Assembly: GCA_949747515.1 (NCBI GenBank)
Contig: CATKFO010000064.1
Location: forward strand, 1 to 47,964
From: an uncultured Eubacteriales bacterium
GTDB lineage: Bacteria > Bacillota > Clostridia > Oscillospirales > CAG-272
Direction of reading: 5' to 3'
DNA length: 47,964 nt
Positions 8,257-17,267 of this stretch are shown piece by piece. The notes below the pieces were generated by a model that was not told the DNA's origin, did not search any database, and saw only the letters and a program-made list of their open reading frames with translations. Position numbers and translations under genes: made by a program. The first letter of the stretch is position 1. Every line of letters starts with the position of its first letter.

Positions 8257-8669
8257 CATTTTAATAGTGTTATTTCCAAAGCAGAATATTTGGATAAGGT
8301 GATGGCAATTATGGCCGATTATCAAAAAGGCACAACAAATATTACTTATCCCGAGAATATTCCGAGAAAATCAAAGGTAATGTTCACGCGCAGGCATTTT
8401 ACGGTGTTATTGCGGTTATTTTGGATGATGAAATTGATATCAGCGGGAATATAGATATTATTTCTGATATTTCATTGGAAACCACTTCCATCATTCAAAA
8501 GCACGATACTGTTGACTTGCAAACCAACAAAGATTCACAGCAAAATCGCGCAGGATATTGACGATATGTTTTCAGCCTTGAAAAAGAGAACTGTTTTGTA
8601 ATTGATTTTGACATAATCGATATGATTATTGAAAATGTCATTACGGTTGCGCTTAGGAGATTAAAATGA
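8257..8669 (+). pseudogene. Decayed C terminus of a type I restriction subunit (hsdR)
   Basis: Three reading frames must be joined to recover the protein. Frame one gives HFNSVISKAEYLDKVMAIMA and DYQKGTTNITYPENIPRK; near 8,370 it shifts to HAQAFYGVIAVILDDEIDIS; near 8,530 to KIHSKIAQDIDDMFSALKK; and near 8,590 to FVIDFDIIDMIIENVITVAL, ending RRLK. These match the C-terminal region of HsdR. The ATPase and nuclease parts and the hsdM/hsdS genes are missing. The last TGA (8667-8669) overlaps the ATG of the next gene, which shows they were once translationally coupled. It is the remnant of a lost type I restriction-modification operon. Confidence 0.85.
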
Positions 8670-9400
8670 TAAAGACAATAAATTTGAATGGACGCGAAAT
8701 TAGCTATAATTTTGAACGCAAGAATGTAAAGAACATCAATCTTCGGATTAAAGCGGATCAGAACATATATATGTCTGCCAATAGTCGCGTATCAAACGAT
8801 ATTATCGAAGAATTTTTACATTCTAAAGCGGAATATATTTTAAAGGCATTAGATCATTATGCTGAGATTGCTAAATATGCGCCAAAGCAAAAGCAATATA
8901 TTGATGGCGAATCTTTCAGGATTCTCGGGCACGACCTAAGACTCAAAGTGATTCAAGGAAAACGAAACACCGTGGAAAGTGACGAATCGTATATTACGCT
9001 AACTGTTAAAGAACCCGCAAACCTTGAATTAAAGAAAAAGACAATGGATAAATGGATAAAAAACAACTGCAAAGATATTCTCCTTGCAGTTTGTGAGAGC
9101 GTCTATCCAAAGTTTCAAAAATACGGTATAGAATTCCCGGAACTTCGTTTTAGAAATATGGCGTCGCGTTGGGGGAGCTGTCAGCCTAACAGAAAGAAAT
9201 TAACCTTCAATATTGCTCTTATAGAGGCGCCGTTATCTTGTGTCGAGTATGTGGTTACACACGAATTTACTCATTTTCTACAGCCAAATCACTCCAAAAA
9301 GTTTTATAGTCAATTATCAGTTTTTATGCCGGATTGGCAAGAACGAAAAAAAGTCTTGGAAAAGAATAACTACTATTTAGAATATTATGAGAAGCGATAG
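8666..9400 (+). CDS. YgjP-like zinc metallopeptidase (DUF45)
   Basis: The protein has 244 residues and ends with the YgjP signature: RNMASRWGSCQPNRKKLTFN, then VEYVVTHEFTHFLQPNHSKK, in which HEFTH is the HEXXH zinc site and the later N/H pair supplies further ligand positions. A beta-rich N-terminal half (residues 1-120) is usual. DUF45 proteins are often encoded directly behind hsdR in type I restriction operons, and the overlap of the hsdR remnant stop with this ATG shows the same arrangement here. The gene appears intact although its partners have gone. Its cellular substrate is not established. Confidence 0.92.
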   Translation: MIKTINLNGREISYNFERKNVKNINLRIKADQNIYMSANSRVSNDIIEEFLHSKAEYILKALDHYAEIAKYAPKQKQYIDGESFRILGHDLRLKVIQGKRNTVESDESYITLTVKEPANLELKKKTMDKWIKNNCKDILLAVCESVYPKFQKYGIEFPELRFRNMASRWGSCQPNRKKLTFNIALIEAPLSCVEYVVTHEFTHFLQPNHSKKFYSQLSVFMPDWQERKKVLEKNNYYLEYYEKR

Positions 9401-10125
9401 ATAGTAGAAATAGGATTGCAAGCAAGATGTAACTAAAATGACGGTAGATGAGCATACTAGCTAATCGATATAAAAAGCGCAGATTTCTAATATATTTTCT
9501 TTATGTTGCATATATGATACTATTTAGGCGCAATTTTTACGAATGAATTTCATTGTTTATGTTCTAATTCACTGTAGTTGCGAATTGATTGCTTCAAACA
9601 GCAAATCAAGTCATAAAGTATTGCCGATTCATAAGGCGTACAATCGGAAAGAACATTTAAGGTTGCTATGATATGAGATAAGAAAAATCGTGTCTCCTAT
9701 CTTTTTACCACTTCAATATTTGTATATTATATGAATTACCCCGATTAGTTATTTTATCATGATGCGTTTGAATCGGTGGATAATAGAAACGATATTGAAT
9801 AGAATGAATATTAGTAAAAAAGAAACTTTATGTCCTGTTTATTTTTTGAATTAGAAAATAAAGTTATTTCCCCGTTTCATGCAGATCATACATATCGGTT
9901 GCACGAGATTTCCCGGCTCATGAGCAAACTAAACTGATATCGTATTCCCGTCTAAAATAAAGAAAAGCTGAAAAGCCGTTTGATATATCTTAAAATATTT
10001 CGATCGCTTAGCTATTAAACTAATTCGGCAACTCGGCCGCGGCGCCAATCGCGTCGCGTTATTTTTTGAGACCATAGAGCGGCGCGGCGGCATTGATCGT
10101 CAAGAACGGTTTGCCAAAGTATAAA
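9401..10125. other. Non-coding, decayed stretch at the right edge of the island
   Basis: No intact gene is visible in these 725 bases. The middle holds a remnant of the phosphatase-like gene (see 9734-9808), and the sequence before it (about 9,560-9,730) may hold more of the same copy, too degraded to be sure. From about 10,020 the base composition becomes GC-richer, like the flanking housekeeping genes, so the right boundary of the accessory island probably lies between 9,830 and 10,020. Confidence 0.5.
9734..9808 (+). pseudogene. Decayed copy of the 3' end of the phosphatase-like gene
   Basis: This stretch aligns by eye with 6,318-6,393. Shared blocks include ATTACCC, TTTATCAT and GTTTGA, then GATAT and GAATAGA-like endings, in the same order and spacing apart from a two-base gap. 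The frame is broken. The copy lies 3.4 kb downstream of the intact gene, so the segment between them may have been flanked by two related phosphatase genes, as would happen after insertion or recombination between elements. Confidence 0.6.
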
Positions 10126-10797
10126 TCAGCCGTCCTTTTCGATCAGAGTGCGAAAAAATAACGTATTATCCTCTCTCCTAATTATCAGAGCGAAGTATTC
10201 CTTCACAGCGTCTCCAACCGTCACGGTAAACGACGCTCGGTACGAACGTTCCGTCACGGCGGCGGAAATCAATTTCAGCTCCACTCCGCCGATTGGAGAA
10301 GACGCGGGAACATATGATTCCGCCCGCGTAAGGTAGTTAAATAAAGTCGTGCTTTTATGAGTTATTTTAGAGCTGCCGCCGAAATAACGGTACATCGCAG
10401 ATTCAAAATCATTTTTTGGAATAGCAGCTATAACTTCGTATTCAGGATATATCTTACGAATTTTATCGATCGTATCGGGATTTCCGGCGTACATCGAGTA
10501 GCTTTTGTTAAGCATATAGTTGAGCAAACTCTCTCTATACGCTTCATGAGCTTCGCCTGCTCCGTCGAATTCCGGCAGATTTACGCCGTCTATAGCTAAC
10601 ATGTGGAGCATTTCTTCTACTTCCGTCCATTCTTCGCTTCCCTCTTCGAGATAACCGACGATTTCTTCTCCCATATAGTCGTATGTGTCTAATCCGATAA
10701 GGGAATTAAATTTGTCTAGAACGGCGCACGAAGAAAACGTCGTCGTCATTATGGCGGAGATCAGAAGCCAGAGCGAAACTTTAAGTCCTTTTTTCAT
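10126..10797 (-). CDS. Predicted lipoprotein of unknown function
   Basis: The 223-residue protein starts MKKGLKVSLWLLISAIM and has a lipobox FSSC at residues 21-24, so it should be exported, lipid-modified on the cysteine and anchored on the outer face of the membrane. The mature part is acidic and mixed alpha/beta, without a domain I recognise. It follows folC by 88 nt on the same strand and may be the last gene of the folT-folC transcript. A ribosome binding site (GAAAGG) lies about a dozen bases upstream. No terminator is visible after the stop. Confidence 0.75.
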   Translation of the reverse strand: MKKGLKVSLWLLISAIMTTTFSSCAVLDKFNSLIGLDTYDYMGEEIVGYLEEGSEEWTEVEEMLHMLAIDGVNLPEFDGAGEAHEAYRESLLNYMLNKSYSMYAGNPDTIDKIRKIYPEYEVIAAIPKNDFESAMYRYFGGSSKITHKSTTLFNYLTRAESYVPASSPIGGVELKLISAAVTERSYRASFTVTVGDAVKEYFALIIRREDNTLFFRTLIEKDG

Positions 10798-10885
10798 GCG
10801 GCAGACCGCGCCTTTCTTTTAATAATTCGATTTATCCTTAAGCGATTGAAACGTCCGCAAATTCCGCCGTCTAAATTTTATACCT

Positions 10886-12202
10886 TTAACTGTCTCCGCA
10901 GGTTTCGCAGACAGCCTTCAGAACGTCGGCGTACATGTACAACGATCCGAGGGCGATTATCGGAAGCCGTTTTTTCTTCGCTTCTTTTACGGCTGCGCGA
11001 ACTCCGTCCGCTACCGTAGGGTGAGCTTTCGCCTCCGTTCCAATTAGCCGAAATTCCTCCGCCAACTCGTTCGGATCCATCGCGCGTTGATTTGGCGGTC
11101 TTACGATGTGCGCTTGTGAAATCGCGTTAGACAGCATACGCGTCATCTCCGCGTGATCTTTATCTTTCATTACGCCTACTACGGCGATAGGCTTGTCGTT
11201 CAAAAGGAGGCGCATATTGTCTACCGCCGCGGCCACGCCCTGAGGATTGTGTCCTCCGTCGTATATGAAAAGCGGATCTCTGCATATTATCTCAAACCGC
11301 GCCGGTATCTTAGCGTTTTTCAATCCGCGCTTAACCGCGGCTTCGCATATGCGTATCCCCGTTTTTCGCAGCGCCTCTATCGCGGTGAGCGCGCACGCCG
11401 CGTTCTTCGTCTGATAGCGTCCTATCATAGAAAGCTCGTATTCTCCCGCCGCGGACGCGATTCCATTATCTTTGCTTAACGCTTTATCTATAAAGCGGAA
11501 GAGGACTCCGTCAAGGGAGTATTTCTCGTTAGTTATCCGGCTATAGTCTACGACCGTAATAGGAACGGACGTCTGCTCCGCCCGGCTTTTCACAGCGTCC
11601 AAGGCCTCGGGCGCTCCTTCCCCAAAAACGGCCGACGAGCCTCTTTTTATTATTCCAGCCTTTTCGAGCGCGATCTCCGCAGGAGAGTCGCCGAGGTATT
11701 CCGTATGATCGAGGTCTACTCCTGTTATCACCGCCAAACAAGGAGACGGAATGACGTTAGTTGAATCGAGTCTGCCTCCGAGACCCGCTTCAAGCACGAC
11801 GAAATCGCATGCTCTTCGCCGGAAATATTCAAGTCCGACGGCGGTGATAAGTTCAAATTCCGTTGGATGAGAAGTCATGCTTTCCGCGTAAGGGCGTACG
11901 AACGATACGACTTCCGCCAGTTCTTCGCCGGAAATAGGAACTCCGTCCACGCTTATCCTTTCTTCAAAGTTCAAAACATAGGGAGACGTAAACGTTCCTG
12001 TCCGGTAACCCTCGGCCGAAAGAACAGAAGACAGCATGGAAGACGTGGAGCCCTTTCCGTTTGTTCCCGCAACGTGGATAAATTGAAGAGATTTTTCCGG
12101 ATTGCCAATAAGGCGGCAAAGCTCTCGTATCCGTTCGAGCCCCGGCTTGCTTCCAAGCCATGATACGGAGTGAATGTATTCTATAGCTTCTGCGCAGTTC
12201 AT
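10886..12202 (-). CDS. folC: Folylpolyglutamate synthase / dihydrofolate synthase
   Basis: FolC adds glutamate to folates, and in many bacteria also to dihydropteroate, which retains folates in the cytoplasm. The 438-residue protein has the Mur-ligase-type ATP loop HVAGTNGKGST (P loop at residues 46-52), the TSPYVLNFEERISVDG segment, DHTEYLGDSPAEIALEKAGI, and YDGGHNPQG in the C-terminal domain, all diagnostic of FolC. It starts three bases after the stop of folT, so the two are certainly co-transcribed and probably translationally coupled. Import plus polyglutamylation suggests that this organism salvages folate, but de novo synthesis genes could lie elsewhere. Confidence 0.96.
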   Translation of the reverse strand: MNCAEAIEYIHSVSWLGSKPGLERIRELCRLIGNPEKSLQFIHVAGTNGKGSTSSMLSSVLSAEGYRTGTFTSPYVLNFEERISVDGVPISGEELAEVVSFVRPYAESMTSHPTEFELITAVGLEYFRRRACDFVVLEAGLGGRLDSTNVIPSPCLAVITGVDLDHTEYLGDSPAEIALEKAGIIKRGSSAVFGEGAPEALDAVKSRAEQTSVPITVVDYSRITNEKYSLDGVLFRFIDKALSKDNGIASAAGEYELSMIGRYQTKNAACALTAIEALRKTGIRICEAAVKRGLKNAKIPARFEIICRDPLFIYDGGHNPQGVAAAVDNMRLLLNDKPIAVVGVMKDKDHAEMTRMLSNAISQAHIVRPPNQRAMDPNELAEEFRLIGTEAKAHPTVADGVRAAVKEAKKKRLPIIALGSLYMYADVLKAVCETCGDS

Positions 12203-12205
12203 ATT

Positions 12206-12835
12206 TCAGCGGCGCCTTTCCTTGGATTTTACGCGTCCGTCGGCGCGCCGGGGACTGTTCATTCGACTATTGTCGCGTTCGGTCCCGCATATTTTTCCCC
12301 CTCCCGCTTTTATAAGCGGAGCGGTAAATTCGCGCCTTGAGAAGAGAATAAAAAGTATCGCGGACTCTACCGCAGCGGTAGCCAAAGCAATAGGAATCCT
12401 CAGAGCCAAAACGGAGTACGGAGTACGGTAATACCATCTCAGGGCCGCCGTTTTTAAGATTATATCTCCTATTGCGTGAGTAAGCAATAGGTTCGCGCCG
12501 AGAGAGAAAAAAGAGCTTTTATTCCTTAAGTCGAGAAAACGAACGCGATGAAAAAGTCCCGGAATTAAGCCCATAAGACCAAACGCAAAGGTAAGCGCGG
12601 GATTTATAGGCATTCCCGCAAGGACGCAGCCAAGTATATCCGCCGAGACGCCTACCATAGTCCCAACGGCGGGACCGTATGAGAGCGACGCAAGCGCAAC
12701 CGGCAGAAACCCCAAAGAAATCCGATTGGAATTCCCTATCGGTATCATAAGGAACTTACCGAAGACAACGCTTAGAGCGCACAGCATCGCGGACACGGCG
12801 AGAATCAGGACTTGACCTTTAAAGCTTTTTTTCAT
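12206..12835 (-). CDS. folT: ECF transporter S component, probably folate-specific
   Basis: S components bind a vitamin in the membrane and work with the shared EcfA/A'/T energy module, which is not in this window. Six hydrophobic segments are visible, with the typical pattern near the N terminus: IPIGNSNRISLGFLPVALAS and YGPAVGTMVGVSADILG. These match the family that includes FolT and ThiT-like proteins. The tight pairing with folC points to folate. The last 40 residues are basic and hydrophilic and extend beyond the usual end of the family. The ribosome binding site is GGGAG. A long leader precedes the gene. Confidence 0.85.
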   Translation of the reverse strand: MKKSFKGQVLILAVSAMLCALSVVFGKFLMIPIGNSNRISLGFLPVALASLSYGPAVGTMVGVSADILGCVLAGMPINPALTFAFGLMGLIPGLFHRVRFLDLRNKSSFFSLGANLLLTHAIGDIILKTAALRWYYRTPYSVLALRIPIALATAAVESAILFILFSRREFTAPLIKAGGGKICGTERDNSRMNSPRRADGRVKSKERRR

Positions 12836-13142
12836 AAAAAACTCCCGTAGTATAATAAACGGAAAAATTGTTCCGCTCTTTATACACGAGAGAATTCGCT
12901 CGTTCCAGCGGGATGCGGGCGGAGCGGCGCGTCTGCTCGCGTGCGTTTCTACAATTATGAAAATCCGAAATAATTCTTTAAAAGCTCTTCTAAAATGTCA
13001 AAAGCATAGATTTTCATTTGCGGGACGGCCGAGACTAACGCGCGCCGATCTATTCATATTTCCCGGTCTTATGTGAGCGCGGGAGAATAATTCCGTTGTC
13101 GTAACTTTAATACATTATAGCGCCGTGGAAGAATGATTGCAA
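12836..13142 (-). promoter_or_regulatory. Promoter and long leader of folT-folC
   Basis: On the minus strand TTGCAA (13137-13142), a 17-bp spacer and TATAAT (13114-13119) predict a start near 13,107, which leaves a leader of about 270 nt. I looked for the tetrahydrofolate riboswitch often found before folT in Clostridia and did not find its conserved GGAGAGUA-type elements. Several GC-rich complementary stretches and a GGAACAATTTTTCC hairpin just before the ribosome binding site are present, so regulation at the RNA level is possible. Confidence 0.6.
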
Positions 13143-13243
13143 GTAGGATAATAAAAATTTTCACCGTAGTGCGGACGCTTATTTCGTATATAAATTTATA
13201 TATAATTTATTGCGATGAATTCCTATTATTTGCGGTTATCATA

Positions 13244-13273
13244 TTGACATTTTCTGGAGATTTAGTGTAAAAT
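13244..13273 (+). promoter_or_regulatory. Promoter of the glycosyltransferase operon
   Basis: TTGACA (13244-13249), an 18-bp spacer and TAAAAT (13268-13273) lie about 100 nt before the first gene. Confidence 0.7.
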
Positions 13274-13375
13274 ACAATATATTGCTTTTAAAGTAAACGG
13301 ATATGAAAAATACGAAACGCAAGCGCGAGGCGATTTTTCTTCGTTTTGCATTTTATTAAAAAGAGTGGTGATTTT

Positions 13376-14338
13376 ATGAGACCTGTTCTTACCATAGTAA
13401 TTCCATGCTATAACGAAGAAAAGGTTCTTCCTATTACTTCCCGAATGTTTTTAGACGAGTTGACCTCTTTGACAAACGAGGGAAAAATTTCGGACGACAG
13501 TAAAATTTTGTTTGTCGACGACGGAAGTTCCGACAAAACATGGGAAATAATTACGAGTCTTGCGAATGCTGACCGCAGATTCTCAGGAATACGGCAGAGC
13601 CGGAATCGCGGGCATCAGAACGCAGTCTTTGCAGGACTAATGGAAGTTAAAGACACGTCGGACGTTACGGTCACGATAGATTGCGACGGTCAGGACGACG
13701 TTCATGCGATTTCAAAGATGGTCGACGAATACATGAAAGGCTCCGAAATCGTTTACGGAGTACGCTCAAGCAGAGACGCGGATACTTTTTTTAAACGTTT
13801 CACGGCGGAGACGTTTTACAAGCTCCTAGCCTCTATGGGCGTAGAAGTAGTTTTCAATCACGCCGACTACCGTCTTGTGTCCTCAAAGGTCCTTCAGGAA
13901 TTCGCCGGCTTCAGAGAAGTCAACTTATTTCTGAGAGGAATGTTTCCTCTAGTAGGATTTAAAAGCTCTACGGTATGCTACCAACGTAAGGAACGTATAG
14001 CGGGTGAGAGCCATTATCCGATCGGAAAAATGCTTTCTCTCGCCTTCGACGGTATAACCAGTCTTAGCGTAAAACCGCTTCGTATGATCACCGTCGCAGG
14101 ACTTTTAACGGCCCTAATAAGCTTCGTCGGAGCGGTCTGGTCCATTGTTTCGCACGCGGCGGGGAACGCGGTCGACGGATGGACCGGAATGACGTGCATA
14201 ATATGCTTTATAGGAGGCGTGCAGCTCATCGGAGTAGGCGTGGTCGGGGAATATATAGGAAAAATTTACATGGAGGTAAAACGGCGTCCGCGATATATAA
14301 TCAGCGAGCGCACTTACGATAATAGTCGGGACGCGTGA
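13376..14338 (+). CDS. GtrB/DPM1-like polyprenyl-phosphate glycosyltransferase
   Basis: Family 2 glycosyltransferases of this kind move a sugar from a nucleotide donor onto undecaprenyl phosphate at the inner face of the membrane. The N-terminal catalytic domain shows LTIVIPCYNEEKVLP, then LFVDDGSSDKTWE and the metal-binding TIDCDGQDD. Two C-terminal membrane segments (about residues 225-250 and 265-290) end with GEYIGKIYMEVKRRP, which is characteristic of the GtrB/CsbB/YkoT group. I chose ATG 13376 (MRPVLTIVI) rather than an in-frame ATG ten codons earlier because the consensus begins there and GTGGTGAT precedes it. The partner flippase and sugar-transfer enzyme appear to be fused in the next gene. 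Confidence 0.94.
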   Translation: MRPVLTIVIPCYNEEKVLPITSRMFLDELTSLTNEGKISDDSKILFVDDGSSDKTWEIITSLANADRRFSGIRQSRNRGHQNAVFAGLMEVKDTSDVTVTIDCDGQDDVHAISKMVDEYMKGSEIVYGVRSSRDADTFFKRFTAETFYKLLASMGVEVVFNHADYRLVSSKVLQEFAGFREVNLFLRGMFPLVGFKSSTVCYQRKERIAGESHYPIGKMLSLAFDGITSLSVKPLRMITVAGLLTALISFVGAVWSIVSHAAGNAVDGWTGMTCIICFIGGVQLIGVGVVGEYIGKIYMEVKRRPRYIISERTYDNSRDA

Positions 14339-14403
14339 ACGCGCTTATTTTCGGCGGAAATCCGCGAAAATATGAGACGCAGCTATAAAATATAGGAGAT
14401 CGG

Positions 14404-16776
14404 ATGAAAAAACTGTTTGACAAACATCGCGAATATATGCGCTTACTGCTCGGAGCGTCCGCGGCTCTTATCAACGCCGCGGCGTACTTTACGGCGGCTC
14501 GTCTGTTTTTATTAGGAACGACGGAAAGTGCCGCGGCGGCTTTGATAGTAGCCGCTATTTTCATATATTTAATACGGATTATTAGGAGCCGCGACTCCAA
14601 AGTAAATTCGACCGCCGCCGATGAAATATCTTTTTTCGCGCGACTTGTTCTAACGGGATTTCTCGATATTGGAATTACGTATTATTTTATAGATATACTT
14701 GGCTTTGAAAAAGAGATCTTCATAAAAATACTTTCCGGCGCTCTCTCGGCTGCGGCGAGTTATATAGTCGTCAAATATTTTTGCGGCGCTTTAACGCGAG
14801 AAATCATCGGAGGAGATAATTTTTGCAGAGGCGGTAAAGCGACTGGAGTCGTCGTCCGCTTGACGGAGCCGGCTCTTATCGCGCTCGTTCTTATAACGTC
14901 GTTCGCTATATTTTTTTACACTGATTTTTCAGACACGCTTGACAACGGCGTTCTGCTTGCGGAATCAGTTGTAAAAGGAAGTTTTAAGGATTATTATCAT
15001 TATGCGGCGGAAAACGCTCATAGAATGTCGGAATACAGCGCGAACTACAACGTATTTTTATATGGAATTTTTACGATTTGGAATCTTCCGGCTGTTATCG
15101 CTCATATTTCTAACGGCTTTAATTACATGGGTTCGCTCGGAGCGCTGCTATGGTGTAAAGCGCTGATTCTCGCCGCTGTATTCGCCTCTTCGGTAGTCTT
15201 AAGAAAGATTACTTCTCTCTATACGGATCGTTACGCGGCGCGGCTTTCGCAGATTCTGTTTCTAGCCGGAAGCTGCGTCGTCATACCGTCTATGGTAACG
15301 GTTCAGTACGATGTGATTTCTATTTTTCTCATGCTTTGCGGCGTATATTTTTATCTTCTCGGCAAAAACGGCGCGTTTATACTATTTTTTGCTTTAGCGG
15401 TTCCGCTTAAGCTGTTCGCGCTATTCGCTATTATTCCTCTCGTCTTGCTCAGGGAAAAACGAGTTCCCATGATTATACTAAAAATTGCGCCTGCGTTTGC
15501 CGTTAATTTTATCTGTTCGCTTCCTTTTCGCGGCGACCCTTGGTACGAACTTTGTCTTGAAACGCAGAATCGAGACGCGGTCGAGCTTATTCTTAACGGA
15601 GGCGTAAGCATAGGCGGATATGGATTTAATCTTTTTATCGCCGCGTATCTCGCCGTATGCGTCGTATGTTATATAATCGGCGGCGAGCCGAGAGGACGCC
15701 GGAAAGCGGCGACATTATATTTTTCCGCCGAAAAAAAATCCGTTGATGAAAAAATAGCCGTTGAAGCCGAATCGCCGGAAGGATTAACTCACTTGTCAAC
15801 CGACCGCGACAATAACTGCTACGTTCCTCTTTACGCGGTCTTCGCAGTATTCGCGGCGTTCGCGTCTTTCATCAGCATACGTTCTTATTGGATTATTCTC
15901 ATAGTTCCGTTTGAAATATGCATAGCGTTTTTTAATCGTAAAACTCTTCGAGCCAACATTCTTTTACTTACGGTGGGAAACGCCTGCTATACGCTTTATT
16001 CTTATATGTCTCATTGGATTCTTAGCACAAGCAAGCTTACGACGGAGCTCGCGCTTCCGAGGATAATGCTTTTGCCTGAAACGGAACGGAAATATGAATC
16101 GATCGCGGATATGCTCGAGCAGGCGGACGTTATTAAATATCAAGGTTTACTGCGTACGCTTTTTACCGCAAGTTTAATTTTGCTTTTAATAATCAATTTT
16201 CCGAAACGCGACGGCATACGCAAATGGCGAGGCGAGGAATTTGTTCGCGAAAGCTGGTATGGATTGCTTCAAGTCTGCGTAACCTGCGCGTTGGTTGGGA
16301 TTTTGTTATATGCAAACCTGGCGACCGTCTCGCCCGCCGTGATAAACCTGGCGAACGGAGGGACTTATATGGAGGCCGACATAATTTCGGGCGACGTTTT
16401 ACGACAAAGCTTTAAGGCTGAAAAGGATGCGAACGTAACGGAGCTTTTGTTTTACGCAAAAAACACCAACGATTATCGAAGCCTTCGGTGCGCCGCGGAA
16501 TTTGTCCTATCCGACGACTTGTCCGGGGAAATTCTGTATCGCGGATTAGTCGGAACGTCGCTAATTAAAAGCGATAGTCAATATTCGCTGGATATAGGAG
16601 ACATACGCGTTATAGCGGGCCGCGAATATACTTTGACTATTTCTTCAAACATCGCCGGAAAAAGGAAGAATTTAAAACTTCATTTTGAAAGGACGGAAAA
16701 TCTTGAACTTTACGAATATACGCTGGAAATTAACGGAGAGAAGCAAAACTACAATCTTGCTTTTACTTTGAGATGA
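14404..16776 (+). CDS. Large membrane protein: GtrA-like domain fused to a GT-C type glycosyltransferase
   Basis: The 790-residue protein has a four-helix N-terminal region (about residues 10-135) that resembles GtrA, the small protein thought to flip polyprenyl-phosphate-linked sugars. About ten more membrane helices follow (about 155-600), interrupted by a charged loop near 435-475. This resembles integral-membrane GT-C enzymes, with conserved acidic and aromatic residues in the first outer loop (YTDFSDTLDNGVLLAESVVK). The last 130 residues, after a final helix, form a beta-rich soluble domain. It begins 65 nt after the GtrB-like gene with a good ribosome binding site (TAGGAG). Together the two genes could form a complete three-step surface glycosylation system. 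The acceptor (teichoic acid, S-layer or other) is unknown. The GtrA assignment is by pattern only. Confidence 0.72.
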   Translation: MKKLFDKHREYMRLLLGASAALINAAAYFTAARLFLLGTTESAAAALIVAAIFIYLIRIIRSRDSKVNSTAADEISFFARLVLTGFLDIGITYYFIDILGFEKEIFIKILSGALSAAASYIVVKYFCGALTREIIGGDNFCRGGKATGVVVRLTEPALIALVLITSFAIFFYTDFSDTLDNGVLLAESVVKGSFKDYYHYAAENAHRMSEYSANYNVFLYGIFTIWNLPAVIAHISNGFNYMGSLGALLWCKALILAAVFASSVVLRKITSLYTDRYAARLSQILFLAGSCVVIPSMVTVQYDVISIFLMLCGVYFYLLGKNGAFILFFALAVPLKLFALFAIIPLVLLREKRVPMIILKIAPAFAVNFICSLPFRGDPWYELCLETQNRDAVELILNGGVSIGGYGFNLFIAAYLAVCVVCYIIGGEPRGRRKAATLYFSAEKKSVDEKIAVEAESPEGLTHLSTDRDNNCYVPLYAVFAVFAAFASFISIRSYWIILIVPFEICIAFFNRKTLRANILLLTVGNACYTLYSYMSHWILSTSKLTTELALPRIMLLPETERKYESIADMLEQADVIKYQGLLRTLFTASLILLLIINFPKRDGIRKWRGEEFVRESWYGLLQVCVTCALVGILLYANLATVSPAVINLANGGTYMEADIISGDVLRQSFKAEKDANVTELLFYAKNTNDYRSLRCAAEFVLSDDLSGEILYRGLVGTSLIKSDSQYSLDIGDIRVIAGREYTLTISSNIAGKRKNLKLHFERTENLELYEYTLEINGEKQNYNLAFTLR

Positions 16777-17195
16777 CGTAATATTCATGTAGTTTAGACG
16801 CTCGCGGTTTGTCCTTTTATTTTTCTTTGAAGATCTCAAGTCTTTTAGATAAAAAAACGACTCAAAATATCTCTCTGAGGAGTTATTTATATACCGCCGC
16901 TGAACGCAATACCTCGAGCCGTCGAACATCTCATAAAGCAGAGCGGCGACGTTAATTTTGTCAAAAAGCGCCGTATTTTAAGCGGGAATCAAAAAATTGT
17001 ATAGTATAAAAATGCGCGGACAAGGTAAAACGAATAGCAAACCGATTTGAGATACAAATATTTGCCGCCGAAATATAGACGGTAAACTTTTGCGTCGCGG
17101 CAGACGAATGGACCGGCGAATACTAAAATTTCGAAGTCTGGATGGAAGTTTGACTCATACAGCGGAAACGCTCGAAGTTTTTATAAAATTACTAC
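16777..17195. other. Intergenic stretch without recognisable features
   Basis: No gene-like frame with a ribosome binding site is visible and no terminator stands out directly after the membrane protein gene. The composition is mixed, with scattered GC-rich words, and may be decayed coding DNA that I cannot identify. Confidence 0.4.
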
Positions 17196-17224
17196 TTGAC
17201 ATTTGCCGCTTAATATGATACGAT
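17196..17224 (+). promoter_or_regulatory. Promoter of the ABC-F gene
   Basis: TTGACA (17196-17201), a 17-bp spacer and TACGAT (17219-17224). The start would be near 17,231, about 280 nt before the ABC-F start codon. Confidence 0.75.
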
Positions 17225-17255
17225 GAAAAAAACATAAACGGAGAGAGGCGTAAGG

Positions 17256-17267
17256 ATGAGCAAATAA
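17256..17267 (+). CDS. Three-codon leader ORF (Met-Ser-Lys)
   Basis: ATG AGC AAA TAA follows GGAGAGAGGCGTAAGG with ideal spacing. There is no other reason for so strong a ribosome binding site here, and very short ORFs are typical of drug-sensing leaders. A second possible frame of 34 codons starts at 17,283 but lacks a ribosome binding site. Confidence 0.55.
   Translation: MSK

Noticed and set aside
4997..10125. A direct repeat of the tRNA-Trp 3' end that would mark an attachment site
   Set aside because: I found no second copy of the tRNA 3' sequence up to 10,125, so no att pair can be given.
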